Assembly (NCBI RefSeq): GCF_946221155.1
Contig: NZ_CAMIAN010000015.1
Location: 1-49,860, forward strand
Source: an uncultured Corynebacterium sp.
GTDB lineage: Bacteria; Actinomycetota; Actinomycetes; Mycobacteriales; Mycobacteriaceae
Length of the DNA stretch: 49,860 nucleotides
Reading direction: 5' to 3'
The position numbers and the translations under genes were made by a program. Every line of letters begins with the position of its first letter. The first letter of the stretch is position 1. The notes under the pieces are model-generated. The model did no database searches. It saw only the letters and a list, made by a program, of their open reading frames with translations, and was not told the origin of the DNA. Positions 23,679 to 32,343 of the stretch are shown piece by piece.

Positions 23679-24860
23679 TTGCAAGAGCTGAAATTTGTCG
23701 TCGCCGATAGCGATGCCTCGTCGCTCGTGATGCGCGCCGTTGACCCCGCTGTCGGCGGCCCTATCGCCGAGTACTTTCTGCCCGTCACCGACGAGTTGCG
23801 TGCTTTTCTTAGTGACGCCCCCACGGCCAGCGCGGGCGACGCATCCGTAGAAACCGAAGGCGATGCTCGCTCCGGAGCTTCCGAGAACTCCGAACCTACC
23901 AGCACTAGTGGCTCTGCCAGCATGAGCAGTACGAGCAGTCCTGCCGACGCCGCGGATTCCGCAGAACCCCACCGGGATGAAGAGCAAGCCCCGCCCCGCG
24001 GTGAGGCGGATGCAGCGGAGGCCGAGGTGGCGTCACTATTCCAGGGGCGCGCACAGGACCGTCCCAACGCACGTCCACACCGCACCAAGATTTCCATGTC
24101 TCCACGCGTGATTCAGGACCGCATCCGCCACGGCGCCACCGTCGCCGACCTGGCGGACGAGGCGGACACGGACGAGTCCCGCATCGAGCCTTACGCCTGG
24201 CCGATCCTGCAGGAGCGCGCACGCATCGCGGAGCTCGCGCACGCGTCGCTGCCTGTAAACGGAGACGGCGTTTCGAACCAACCACTGTGGGAGGTTCTGG
24301 CAACGGCTCTGGCGGCACACGGGGAGTCTCTTTCGGACGCCAACTGGGATGCCTACCAAAATGCCGCCAAGCAGTGGATCGTCACCGTATCCTGGGAAAA
24401 GGACGCAGCTGGGCGCACCAACACACACACCGCGGAGTTCATCATTGAGCTTCGCGGCACGGATAAGGCTCTGGCACACCCGCACAACGGCATCGCTGGC
24501 GACCTAGTGAACCCGCGTTACGGGCAGCCGGTGCGCAGCGTTTCGCCGGTGACACCCCTGCTGCACCCAACGCAGGCCGCCGAGGATCAGTCCTGGGACG
24601 ACAACCCGGGCAGCAAGGCCGACCTGGATCGTCAGGCCGAACGCAACAACGAGGCCGGAGCACCCGGGACTTCTGCGGCCCAGGGCACTCCCCCCGCCGG
24701 CGACGAATCCCCTGCGGAGCGAGGCGACCGCGGTGATAATGAATTCCTAATGCACCCCGATGCAAAGACTGCGAAGCCGAAGCGTAAGCGCAAGGCCGTC
24801 ACCCCGCATTGGGAGGACGTCCTGCTCGGAGTGCGCACCAACCCCAAGAAAAAGAACTAG
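23679..24860 (+). CDS. sepH: Cell division protein SepH
   Basis: FtsZ-associated division regulator conserved in actinobacteria (DUF3071). About 393 aa from TTG 23679, which has AGGAGG 5 nt upstream; an earlier in-frame TTG (23619) lies in a hairpin. The N-terminal domain begins LQELKFVVADSDASSLVMRAV (the family's opening strand), followed by a Ser/Ala-rich linker of about 100 residues. Next comes the helix-turn-helix module (SPRVIQDRIRHGATVADLADEA, then RIEPYAWPILQERARIAELA) and an acidic disordered region ending in a basic tail (KPKRKRKAV). The linker bears a TGACGCCCCC element. The next gene is 21 bp away, probably the same transcript. Confidence 0.88.
   Translation: MQELKFVVADSDASSLVMRAVDPAVGGPIAEYFLPVTDELRAFLSDAPTASAGDASVETEGDARSGASENSEPTSTSGSASMSSTSSPADAADSAEPHRDEEQAPPRGEADAAEAEVASLFQGRAQDRPNARPHRTKISMSPRVIQDRIRHGATVADLADEADTDESRIEPYAWPILQERARIAELAHASLPVNGDGVSNQPLWEVLATALAAHGESLSDANWDAYQNAAKQWIVTVSWEKDAAGRTNTHTAEFIIELRGTDKALAHPHNGIAGDLVNPRYGQPVRSVSPVTPLLHPTQAAEDQSWDDNPGSKADLDRQAERNNEAGAPGTSAAQGTPPAGDESPAERGDRGDNEFLMHPDAKTAKPKRKRKAVTPHWEDVLLGVRTNPKKKN
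23813..23822 (+). repeat. Dispersed 10-mer TGACGCCCCC, exact copy 5
   Basis: Exact copy after GCTTTTCTTAG, at the start of the disordered linker of SepH. Confidence 0.6.
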
Positions 24861-24881
24861 GCGATAGAAGGAGCCACAGCT

Positions 24882-25796
24882 GTGACCCTGGTGACCCTTT
24901 GGTTTGTAAATGCTGCCAACCCCAGCACCGTGGTGAACCAGGAGCATACAGTCGACCGTGGCTTCGCTCGCAAGTACCTGGCGCAACTGAACCCGGCCTG
25001 GCCGCTGACGCACATCGGCGACTTCGACATGACGCGTAGCGCCACCCCCGGCACCGACGAGTTCTACATCGGTGGCTACCCGGGGCTTTCCGTGGTGCAA
25101 ACGGTAATCCCCGACCTGCGAAAGCTCTCCGAACTGCCGGAGCGCTACCGCACGCTAGTGAGCGCCGCTGATGTGTACGCCTCCTGCGTCGTGGCGGATC
25201 CGGAAACTGCGGCCTCTACGAAGCCAGGTGACGGAGGAGATCCGGCTTCCAAGGAGGTGGACGAAACCTTCGGCGGCTTCGCCCACTGGGCCGGCGGCCA
25301 GCTCAAGCGCTCTTTCTGCGCCACCCGTGAAACCGTGTTTGAGGACTTTGGCCTGCCCGGCGAGTTCGAGGCTGACTACTGGGGCGGAAACACGGAGGCC
25401 AGTGGCATCCAGCTGCCATTCATTCCCGCAGAGCTAGCTGCCGCGGCCATCGAGGCCTGGCTGGGCTTTGCGGTCTCTCCCTCCGGGCCGGCACTGCCCG
25501 TTGCAGCTTTCGCCGTCGACGGCCGCCCGGAGGCTAAGTCCTCCGAATACGACGGTCTGACGCATGGGCGCACCACACCGGACGACATGGTCTCCGTCTA
25601 CGATGATGAGCAAGGCTACGACGATTATGCCGCCCCGTCCCGCGAGAGCGAACCCAGCAGCGCGGAGGTGGCCAAGAACGTACTGAATTCCCTTGGCCAG
25701 GGAGCACGCAAGGGGCTTTTAGCTGGGCTGAAGGGGCTGCGCGGAGCCTCCAAGAAAATCGGCGACGAGGTGCGCCGCCGCACCGGCGGGGAGTAA
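24882..25796 (+). CDS. Conserved actinobacterial protein, DUF6928-like
   Basis: 304 aa, function unknown. The N-terminal part (LVTLWFVNAANP, then FYIGGYPGLSVVQT) resembles the DUF6928 family as I remember it. There is a central FGGFAHWAGGQLKRSF block, and the C-terminus is acidic then basic (GLLAGLKGLRGASKKIGDEVRRR), a possible amphipathic helix. The start is GTG with AAGGAG 8 nt upstream. It follows sepH closely, so a role near the division machinery or envelope is possible but not shown. It is convergent with the methyltransferase gene, 5 bp away. Confidence 0.65.
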   Translation: MTLVTLWFVNAANPSTVVNQEHTVDRGFARKYLAQLNPAWPLTHIGDFDMTRSATPGTDEFYIGGYPGLSVVQTVIPDLRKLSELPERYRTLVSAADVYASCVVADPETAASTKPGDGGDPASKEVDETFGGFAHWAGGQLKRSFCATRETVFEDFGLPGEFEADYWGGNTEASGIQLPFIPAELAAAAIEAWLGFAVSPSGPALPVAAFAVDGRPEAKSSEYDGLTHGRTTPDDMVSVYDDEQGYDDYAAPSRESEPSSAEVAKNVLNSLGQGARKGLLAGLKGLRGASKKIGDEVRRRTGGE

Positions 25797-25801
25797 CTCC
25801 C

Positions 25802-26749
25802 CTAGCGCACTGCCTCGTAGAACGCGATGGCCGCCGCCGTGGCCACGTTCAGCGAGTCTGTCCCCCGGGCCATTGGGATGCTGGCGCGTACATCCGCGGC
25901 ACGCATGGCATGCTCCGTCAGGCCGGGGCCCTCCGCGCCGACCATCACCGCCACCTTCTTCCCCCGCGCGCGGGCGGCCTCCGTGGCTACACGGAGCGTG
26001 CTGTCCCCCGCTGGGGTGAGGGCCACCACCTCGTAGCCGCGCCTCTGCAGCAGCTCCAGATCCCTCTGCCAGGTGGTTGTAGTGCCGGGGAACTTCGCCC
26101 ACGGCAAACGCAACACGTGCCCCATGGAGACGCGCACGCTGCGCCGATACAGCGGGTCGGCGGTTGCCGCGCCGAACAGCACGGCATCCACGTTGAGCCC
26201 CGCTGCGTTGCGGAAAATGGAGCCGATATTCTCGTGATCCCCCACTCCCTCCAACACAGCGATCACTCCGCTTGCTTCGGGGCTTGCCTCCACGTGATCC
26301 AGCACCGCCTCCACGGCACTGATCCCGGCATCCTCTGTGTCGTTGTATTCTCCTGTGCTTTCCGCGGCAGTCGTACTCCCAGTGTTCCCAGTGCTCCCAG
26401 TGTTTCTAGTGCTCTGTGGCAGCCGATCCGCAGAGGCAACCAAGCCTCGGTGCATATCGAAGCCCACGACTTCCTTCAGGACCTCGCGGGAAACCTCAAA
26501 CACGGAAAAGGTGGCGTCATCACCAGAAAGAGAGCAAGACAGCTCCTCCTCGATCGCCCGTAGTTTCCCCGGGAACCCCACGACCGCACGGGTCGGATAA
26601 GGGCTCGACAATAGGCGCGGGACGACCAAGGTACCCTCGGCGATGATCAGCTGCTCGCCGGACTTCTTGTCGGAAGCGTTGAGGTTCCGAAAATCATCCA
26701 GGCGCGGGTCGCGCGGGTCATCGATCCGAATGGGCGAAAAGTCGGCCAT
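25802..26749 (-). CDS. TrmH/SpoU-family RNA 2'-O-methyltransferase
   Basis: 315-aa SPOUT enzyme expected to methylate ribose 2'-O in rRNA or tRNA. It has a substrate-binding N-terminal domain, then the three SPOUT motifs: GDHENIGSIFRNAAGL, VGAEGPGLTEHAM and IPMARGTDSLNVATAAAIAFY, which form the SAM-binding knot. A linker between domains contains short Asn-Thr-Gly-Ser repeats (NTGSTGNTGST), evidently from a small tandem duplication. Only 2 bp separate it from the permease gene upstream, so they are cotranscribed. The RNA target is unknown. Confidence 0.9.
   Translation of the reverse strand: MADFSPIRIDDPRDPRLDDFRNLNASDKKSGEQLIIAEGTLVVPRLLSSPYPTRAVVGFPGKLRAIEEELSCSLSGDDATFSVFEVSREVLKEVVGFDMHRGLVASADRLPQSTRNTGSTGNTGSTTAAESTGEYNDTEDAGISAVEAVLDHVEASPEASGVIAVLEGVGDHENIGSIFRNAAGLNVDAVLFGAATADPLYRRSVRVSMGHVLRLPWAKFPGTTTTWQRDLELLQRRGYEVVALTPAGDSTLRVATEAARARGKKVAVMVGAEGPGLTEHAMRAADVRASIPMARGTDSLNVATAAAIAFYEAVR
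26510..26519 (-). repeat. Dispersed 10-mer, near copy (TGACGCCACC)
   Basis: Near copy after CTTTCTGGTGA, sense within the TrmH-type gene (GDDATFSV, a variable N-terminal segment). Confidence 0.3.
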
Positions 26750-26751
26750 GA

Positions 26752-28245
26752 TTAGCCTCGCAGCAGATCCATCACCGGATCAGCGGCGAAGTAGACCACG
26801 AACATCACAGCCACTAGGTACAGCAGCGGGTGGACCTTCTTTGCACGGCCGCCAACCAGCGCCATGACGACGTAAGTGATGAAGCCCACGCCGATACCGT
26901 TGGCGATGGAGTAGGTAAACGGCATGACCACGATGGTCAGGAAGGCCGGCAGGGCAATGTCGAAGCGCGTGAAATCAATGTCCTTAATCTGCGCCATCAT
27001 CATCGCACCCACGATCACCAAAACCGGGGCAGCGGCCTCAATCGGCACAACCTCGTACAGCGGGGTGAAGAACATCGCCAAGATAAACAGCAAGCCGGTA
27101 ACCACATTGGCCAAACCCGTGCGGGCACCGTCGGCAATACCCGCCGCAGAGTCCACGAACACGGTGTTCGACGAGCCAGAGACCGCGCCACCAACAATCG
27201 CGCCGCCACCCTCGACGATCAGGGCTGTGCGCAGGTTTGGCAGACGATCTTCCTCATCTACCAGCTGAGCCTGCTTGCCCAGTGCAGTCATGGTTCCCAT
27301 AGCGTCGAAAAAGTTCGCCAGCACCAGGGTGAAGATCAGCATGCACACTGCCAGCACGCCCACCCGGCTGAACGCACCGAACAGATCCACAGCACCGACC
27401 AGGGAAAGGTCCGGCATACCGCCCAGAGAGTCCGGGCTCTGCGGCACTGCCAGGTTCCAGCCTGCGGGGTTCGGCTTGCCATCGACGACAGACGGACCGG
27501 TGTGAGTGAGCGCCTCAACGATCATGGCGATGATGGTGTTGGCGACGATGCCGATGAACAGACCTCCGCGAACCTTGCGGACCACCAGGGTTCCACAGAT
27601 CAGCAGGCCGATAATGAAGACGAACGTGGGCCAGGAGGCAATGGAGCCGTTGATACCCAGGCCAACCGGGACGGTGGTGCCCGCGGCGTCCGGAATACGG
27701 CGGACGAAGCCAGAGTCCACCAAGCCGATCATCGCAATGAACAGGCCGATGCCCACACCGATGGCTGCCTTCAGCGAGCTCGGGATGGAGTTGAACACTG
27801 CCTCGCGGAAGCCCGTGATGGCCAGCAGCACGATGACAACACCGTCGATGACCACCAGTCCCATGGCTTCCGGCCAGGTCAGCCCCTCTGTGCCAACGAA
27901 GGTGACTGCCACCAGGGTGTTAATACCCAGGCCAGCCGCGATACCGAAGGGATAGCGGGCGATGATGCCGAAGGCGATGGTCATGATACCGGCCGCCAGG
28001 GCGGTAACCGCAGCTACGCGGGCGGTGCCCAGCTCGTCGCCGTTGAAGTCTGCACTGGTGCCCAGGATCAACGGGTTCAGGATGATGATGTAGGCCATCG
28101 CGAAGAACGTGACCACACCACCGCGGACCTCGGTGCCCACCGTCGAGTGGCGCTCCGAAATATGGAAAAAGCGGTCTAGGAAGCCACGGTCCTGCGGTTC
28201 CCCAGATTTTGTCTCTGCGGCCTTTGCGGCCTGTGCATCTGCCAT
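26752..28245 (-). CDS. NCS2 family (AzgA-like) purine/xanthine permease
   Basis: 497-aa membrane protein with about 13 hydrophobic segments, expected to import adenine, guanine or hypoxanthine by proton symport. Typical sites are GVVTFFAMAYIIILNP near the N-terminus, GLGINTLVAVTF, the NFFDAMGTMTALGKQ motif, and GGGAIVGGAVSGSSNTVFVDSAAGIADGARTG in two parts of the late motif. The start MADAQAAK has GGGGAG upstream; the longer frame is discarded. It is followed by the methyltransferase gene 2 bp later. I see no purine riboswitch fold in the 174-bp upstream gap. Confidence 0.9.
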   Translation of the reverse strand: MADAQAAKAAETKSGEPQDRGFLDRFFHISERHSTVGTEVRGGVVTFFAMAYIIILNPLILGTSADFNGDELGTARVAAVTALAAGIMTIAFGIIARYPFGIAAGLGINTLVAVTFVGTEGLTWPEAMGLVVIDGVVIVLLAITGFREAVFNSIPSSLKAAIGVGIGLFIAMIGLVDSGFVRRIPDAAGTTVPVGLGINGSIASWPTFVFIIGLLICGTLVVRKVRGGLFIGIVANTIIAMIVEALTHTGPSVVDGKPNPAGWNLAVPQSPDSLGGMPDLSLVGAVDLFGAFSRVGVLAVCMLIFTLVLANFFDAMGTMTALGKQAQLVDEEDRLPNLRTALIVEGGGAIVGGAVSGSSNTVFVDSAAGIADGARTGLANVVTGLLFILAMFFTPLYEVVPIEAAAPVLVIVGAMMMAQIKDIDFTRFDIALPAFLTIVVMPFTYSIANGIGVGFITYVVMALVGGRAKKVHPLLYLVAVMFVVYFAADPVMDLLRG

Positions 28246-28419
28246 GCGGGTTTCTCCCCTACCTGTTCGGACTGTGCTTGGGAGCCACCCTCCAGCAGAA
28301 CCGTAGGTAGCCACCACAATTTGAAACGACAAGTCATAAGTAACCACCCCGCAGGGCATTTATGCAACTATTAGGTACCCGTCCGGGGCACCCCAACTGC
28401 GCTGGAGCCGGCGTCCTAC

Positions 28420-29163
28420 TTAGTCGAAGCGCGAGAATCCCTCGTCGACGTACACCCCGTAATTATTGGTGCCTTCCCCGAGCTCTTCGCCAATGGATTC
28501 CTCCACCGTCGCCGAGTGCGCGCCGCAGCCATAATCCCGCTGCACCACGCGCCCGTCGGCGGAATACTCGTTTGTGCACACGCCCACGCCGTTTTCGACG
28601 TCGTCGATGGGCAGGTAAAACGCGCAGGTTTCGCACTTCAGGTCGGACTTCTTCGCAAACTCGGAACGCGGCCCGTATTCCCCTTCGCGCCAGCGCTGGC
28701 GGGCTTGGCGCAACCCCTCGTGTGAAAGTGTGTTGCCTGCCTGCGGGTTTCGTAGGAAGCCATCGCCATCCTGCAGCTTGGCCCACGCGGTCAATCGTTC
28801 GTCGTCGCGGCGCGGAGGAAGCGTATCGCCTGGCCCTAAGTCGCCCGGCTGCACGCGATCCTCGTAGGGCACCCACTCCGGGGCCAGCGAGGCATGCTTG
28901 CCGGCCTGCAGGCTGACCTCGTTAATGGTGAGGATCCCGCTGCCTGGCACCGTCACCAGCACCACAACCCACTCCCAGCCACGGTAGCCGGGTACTCGGC
29001 TGGCGTAACGGTAAATCCCCAAACCCTCGCCGTCCGTCGCGATGCCGAGGGCCTTCCCCACCTCGTCGCCGCCTACTTCCTCTACTGCGGCGCGGGCTGT
29101 TTCCTTCGCCTGCGCAGAAAAAAGAATCGGATCTGCCTTTTTCTTCTTACTCACCTGAACCAT
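28420..29163 (-). CDS. DUF3027 family protein
   Basis: Actinobacterial protein of unknown function, about 247 aa. It opens with a lysine run (VSKKKKADP), then a domain with YRGWEWVVVLVTVPGSGILTINEV. The C-terminal part has cysteines in a possible metal site (CETCAFYLPID, GVCTNEYSADGR, DYGCGAHSA). The start is uncertain: ATG 29163, or GTG 29154, which lies 7 nt after a CATAAT hexamer and would be leaderless. It is divergent from the lipoprotein gene with a 39-bp gap. Confidence 0.8.
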   Translation of the reverse strand: MVQVSKKKKADPILFSAQAKETARAAVEEVGGDEVGKALGIATDGEGLGIYRYASRVPGYRGWEWVVVLVTVPGSGILTINEVSLQAGKHASLAPEWVPYEDRVQPGDLGPGDTLPPRRDDERLTAWAKLQDGDGFLRNPQAGNTLSHEGLRQARQRWREGEYGPRSEFAKKSDLKCETCAFYLPIDDVENGVGVCTNEYSADGRVVQRDYGCGAHSATVEESIGEELGEGTNNYGVYVDEGFSRFD

Positions 29164-29202
29164 TATGCCTGCCGCCCATTCACTGTGATGCATGATGGTT
29201 GC

Positions 29203-30084
29203 ATGTTCTCTTTTCGACGCCACCATCACGCATCCCTTCCCCAGCTTCGCAGGAGGCGGGGCACTTCCCAGGTGCTCGCAGCTCTGGGCGCTGCGGCTGT
29301 GGTGTGTGCGTTATCGGCCTGCGGTGCGGATGACGGGGCGTCACCAATAAAACCAGGGGCAACAGCGAAAGAATACGACGATGCACCAATGCTCGAGGCC
29401 ACGGTGGACGAAGTACACCCGTGGGACAAGAACGCATTTACCCAAGGGCTAGAGACGACCGACGATGGGCGACTGCTGGTCGGCACGGGACTGTACGGCG
29501 AATCGAAGATCTATTACACGGATCTGGAAGGCGAAAAATCCAGCGAACAGAGCCTAAGCAAGGACCTGTTCGGCGAGGGCGTTGCGATTCATGGCGACAC
29601 GGCGTGGCAACTGACGTGGAAGGAGCACACCGCGATCAAACGCGATGCCCGCACGCTCGAAGAGGTGGACCGGACCGACTACGAGACCGAGGGGTGGGGA
29701 CTGTGCTCACAGCAAGATCGACTGGTGATGAGCGACGGCTCGGGTACCCTGACCTTCCGCGATCCCGAAACATTCGCCAAAACCGGTTCCGTGGAGGTGG
29801 AGGGCACAGACCAGCTCAACGAGCTGGAATGCACTGCCGACGGCAAGGTGTGGGCCAACGTGTGGCAAACCGACACGATCCTGGAGATCGACCCGGAAGA
29901 CGGGAAGGTCACACACGTTGTGGATACGGCCGGACTGTTCCCCGCGGCACAGCGCGACGGCGCGGACGTGCTGAATGGCATTGCGGTGGTGCCGGGCAGC
30001 TCCCCAGACGACCGGCGCTTCTACCTGACTGGCAAGCTGTGGGACGAGATGTACGAGGTGCGCTTTAAAGAGCCGCAGGGCTAA
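29203..30084 (+). CDS. Glutaminyl-peptide cyclotransferase, lipoprotein
   Basis: Plant/bacterial-type glutamine cyclase with a five-bladed propeller fold, which cyclises N-terminal Gln to pyroglutamate. 293 aa. A signal sequence with lipobox LSAC (Cys near residue 39) predicts anchoring on the outer face of the membrane. Signatures are NAFTQGLE, LLVGTGLYGES, TEGWGLC, LNELECTADGKVWANVWQTD and VLNGIAV followed by LTGKLWDEMYEV. The start is ATG 29203; ATG 29188 is an alternative adding five residues. The segment just after the lipobox carries a near copy of the dispersed 10-mer. Confidence 0.88.
   Translation: MFSFRRHHHASLPQLRRRRGTSQVLAALGAAAVVCALSACGADDGASPIKPGATAKEYDDAPMLEATVDEVHPWDKNAFTQGLETTDDGRLLVGTGLYGESKIYYTDLEGEKSSEQSLSKDLFGEGVAIHGDTAWQLTWKEHTAIKRDARTLEEVDRTDYETEGWGLCSQQDRLVMSDGSGTLTFRDPETFAKTGSVEVEGTDQLNELECTADGKVWANVWQTDTILEIDPEDGKVTHVVDTAGLFPAAQRDGADVLNGIAVVPGSSPDDRRFYLTGKLWDEMYEVRFKEPQG
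29334..29343 (-). repeat. Dispersed 10-mer, near copy (TGACGCCCCG)
   Basis: Minus strand, nine of ten bases, after GGTTTTATTGG. It lies in the linker just after the lipobox of the cyclase. Confidence 0.45.
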
Positions 30085-30147
30085 GAGCGGCTTGGGAGGC
30101 AGCCAGGGGTTAGGGCTTGTCCGGCCAGTGAATTAGGATCGGGAGGC

Positions 30148-30741
30148 GTGAGCGAGCAACAGAAAACCAGTCCGAAGCCTTCTGCCAAGCCCGCGCCGAA
30201 GCTTTCCAAGAAACAGCAGCGCCAGCGTGCCCAGCGCAAGCAGCTGCTGACGATGGGGGCCATCGTTGCCCTCGTGGTGGTGGTCATCGGTGGCGTGCTG
30301 CTATATAACCGCTGGCAGGACGGGAAGGTCGAAACACTGCCACAGGAGCAGCGCATCATCGCTGTGGTCGATGGCAAGGAGCACGAGATCGCACCCTACT
30401 CCGTCTGCCAGCTGGACGATCCGGACTGCAAGCCCTCCAAGCCCTACACATTGCACGTGGGTGACGCTAAAAAGGTCACGATCAAGCCTCCGGAGGATGT
30501 GTACGACCATGACTGGTCGCTGCTGCAGATCTTCGACGAGCCAGGTGCTAACCAGGACAACTACTACAAGGCGTACGAGCGTGAGGAAGTCACACTGGAC
30601 ATTGATGCTTCCATGAAGACCAAGGACGGAGGAACGCCCACGCTAAAGGTTTTGGAGCTGCACACGATGCTGGTCGGCGTGGACGACAACGACGAACAAA
30701 CCCCCTTCGCAACCATCTGGTCGATCGAGATCGCTCAGTAA
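30148..30741 (+). CDS. DUF2771 family membrane-anchored protein
   Basis: 197 aa, unknown function, corynebacterial/mycobacterial family. A basic Lys/Pro/Gln-rich cytoplasmic head of about 33 residues is followed by one membrane segment (MGAIVALVVVVIGGVLLY). The extracytoplasmic domain has two cysteines (SVCQLDDPDCKP) likely in a disulfide and the block VYDHDWSLLQIFDEPG. The GTG start lies 8 nt after a -10 hexamer TAGGAT (30134-30139), so the message may be leaderless; a GGGAGG just before GTG is too close to act as a normal ribosome site. Confidence 0.82.
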   Translation: MSEQQKTSPKPSAKPAPKLSKKQQRQRAQRKQLLTMGAIVALVVVVIGGVLLYNRWQDGKVETLPQEQRIIAVVDGKEHEIAPYSVCQLDDPDCKPSKPYTLHVGDAKKVTIKPPEDVYDHDWSLLQIFDEPGANQDNYYKAYEREEVTLDIDASMKTKDGGTPTLKVLELHTMLVGVDDNDEQTPFATIWSIEIAQ

Positions 30742-30804
30742 TTCCCTTTACTTAAAGGGGTGGTTGCGAGGGGGTTTGCCTTAATGAAGTGCGGAGCGCG
30801 AACC

Positions 30805-31188
30805 CTAGCTGTCGAGCTCACGCGCGATGGTACGCAGGATCTCCGCCACCTGGCGGGCTTCCTTGCGCTCCGGCCGGCGACCGGACTGCAGTACAGGCAG
30901 CACGCTGCTGTCGAGCAGCGTAATCGTATCCTGCACCATCTGGTGAAGCTGCTCGGGGTTGTACTTGTGCTGCGCACGGCGGGGGCCATTGTCCAGCACC
31001 GTCATCGTGTGGACCTGCGGGCCACGACGACCGGCGATGAACTCGTACTCGATGCGCTGGCCCTTAACCAGTTCGGTGACGCCGTCGGGCAGCACCTGGG
31101 AACCGACGTAGACGTCTTCATCCCCAGGGTTGCTGACGAAGCCGTAGCCGCGATCTGCGTCGTACCACTTCACTTTTCCGGTTGGCAT
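30805..31188 (-). CDS. cspB: Cold-shock protein with C-terminal extension (CspB type)
   Basis: 127 aa. The N-terminal cold-shock domain (about residues 1-67) has the nucleic-acid-binding RNP motif region GKVKWYDADRGYGFV, though the second RNP motif is altered (DVYVGSQVL). The C-terminal helical domain (RPERKEARQVAEILRTIARELD) is shared with C. glutamicum CspB, which has the same length. It probably acts as an RNA chaperone or regulator. It is divergent from rpf across a regulated 400-bp region. Confidence 0.9.
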   Translation of the reverse strand: MPTGKVKWYDADRGYGFVSNPGDEDVYVGSQVLPDGVTELVKGQRIEYEFIAGRRGPQVHTMTVLDNGPRRAQHKYNPEQLHQMVQDTITLLDSSVLPVLQSGRRPERKEARQVAEILRTIARELDS

Positions 31189-31298
31189 GGGATCACCCTA
31201 TTCCTTGAAGTCAATAGAATGCATTAGGTTAGCGAGAATGCCAGGGCAGAGCAAGTCTCACACACAAATCACACAAGCCACAGGCGTAACATGCTAAA

Positions 31299-31314
31299 TG
31301 TGATCTTCATCACA
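31299..31314. promoter_or_regulatory. Perfect GlxR (CRP-type) binding site between cspB and rpf
   Basis: TGTGATCTTCATCACA matches TGTGA-N6-TCACA exactly. It lies about 105 bp upstream of the rpf -35 and about 110 bp upstream of cspB. GlxR control of rpf genes is known in C. glutamicum. Confidence 0.8.
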
Positions 31315-31418
31315 TTACAAAATAGTAACGGAATGGATTCATTCCAATAAATTCCAGGTCAATATGCCATTCAAAGATTGACCTTAATGCCACATAAGTT
31401 TCAAATCTTGCAAAAAAC

Positions 31419-31447
31419 GTGACACAAACGTGACAAACCAGTACGGT
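31419..31447 (+). promoter_or_regulatory. rpf promoter (-35 GTGACA, 17 bp, -10 TACGGT)
   Basis: Well-formed promoter with a 17-bp spacer. The predicted start at 31453-31454 coincides with an ATG, leaving a 135-nt leader before rpf. The leader ends in a GGCGCC/GGCGCC hairpin next to the GAAGGG ribosome site. Confidence 0.6.
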
Positions 31448-31588
31448 AGCCCATGACCTTAAGGCGAACGAGCAAACGGCTCGACGTCACAGAAGCAAGA
31501 AGTTCACTAATTCCAAGAGAGCTTCACGAGATAACGAAACAAAGGCGCCACAAACAAGACAAGGCGCCCGAAGGGAAACTCAGCAAAT

Positions 31589-32215
31589 ATGGCACGTCAC
31601 GCAAAGACCAGCTCTTTCACCACCGCAGCCCGCCTGTCCGTCGCAGGCGTTGCAGTTGCAGCTACCTCTGCACTGCTGGCACCGACCGCTTCCGCGGCAC
31701 CGGATTCCGACTGGGATCGCCTGGCACAGTGCGAGTCCGGCGGCAACTGGTCCATCAACACCGGCAACGGCTTCCACGGCGGCTTGCAGTTCAGCCCGTC
31801 CACCTGGGCTGGCTACGGCGGCAAGCAGTACGCACCGTACGCATACCAGGCAACCCGCGAGCAGCAGATCGCTGTTGCTGAGCGCGTTCTGGCTGGCCAG
31901 GGCTGGGGCGCATGGCCGGCCTGCTCCGCCAAGCTGGGCCTGAACTCCAAGCCGACCCCGCGCAACGTTGCAGCTAAGCCGAAGGCTAAGCCGGCCGCAC
32001 CGGCTCCAGTTGTACAGCAGGCCGCCCGCGACCTGTCCCGCAACTCCAATGCCCTGGCTGTGGACAAGTTCTACGATGAACTGGTGAAGCGCATCGAGGC
32101 GCGTGGCTTCTCCGTACCGAAGGAAGTCACCGACTACTACAACGCCAACAAGCACTCCCTGAACCACACCTACAAGCAGTACTCCGCTCAGCTGCAGGCT
32201 GTTCTGCCTCACTAA
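31589..32215 (+). CDS. rpf: Resuscitation-promoting factor (secreted muralytic enzyme)
   Basis: 208 aa. A signal peptide (to about residue 36, ending TASAA) is followed by the lysozyme-like Rpf domain. The catalytic glutamate is in AQCESGGNW, with GNGFHGGLQFSPSTW, and the paired cysteines are in QCESGG and WPACSAKLG. Then comes an Ala/Pro/Lys linker and a C-terminal helical domain of about 70 residues, unlike LysM-bearing relatives. It cleaves peptidoglycan at the cell surface and promotes regrowth. GAAGGG is about 13 nt upstream of ATG, longer than usual. A terminator follows. Confidence 0.94.
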   Translation: MARHAKTSSFTTAARLSVAGVAVAATSALLAPTASAAPDSDWDRLAQCESGGNWSINTGNGFHGGLQFSPSTWAGYGGKQYAPYAYQATREQQIAVAERVLAGQGWGAWPACSAKLGLNSKPTPRNVAAKPKAKPAAPAPVVQQAARDLSRNSNALAVDKFYDELVKRIEARGFSVPKEVTDYYNANKHSLNHTYKQYSAQLQAVLPH

Positions 32216-32230
32216 GAGCAGGTCTAGCTA

Positions 32231-32273
32231 AAAACCGGGTCGGCGCGCAGCAGCGTGCCAGCCCGGTTTTTTC
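32231..32273 (+). terminator. Terminator of rpf
   Basis: AAAACCGGG / CCCGGTTTT arms with a GC-rich loop that folds further, followed by TTTTTT on the plus strand. Confidence 0.85.
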
Positions 32274-32343
32274 GTGGCCGCAGGCTTGGCACTCAGACGA
32301 GCACCCGCGAGGAGCGCACTAGGCGGCTATATGGCTGTAAATG

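Noticed and set aside
26830..28179. 449-codon plus-strand frame opposite the NCS2 permease
   Set aside because: Composition (Asp, His, Gln, Arg rich) is that of an antisense shadow of a membrane protein; no ribosome site.
28246..28419. Purine riboswitch upstream of the NCS2 permease
   Set aside because: The conserved junction sequences of guanine/adenine riboswitches are absent.
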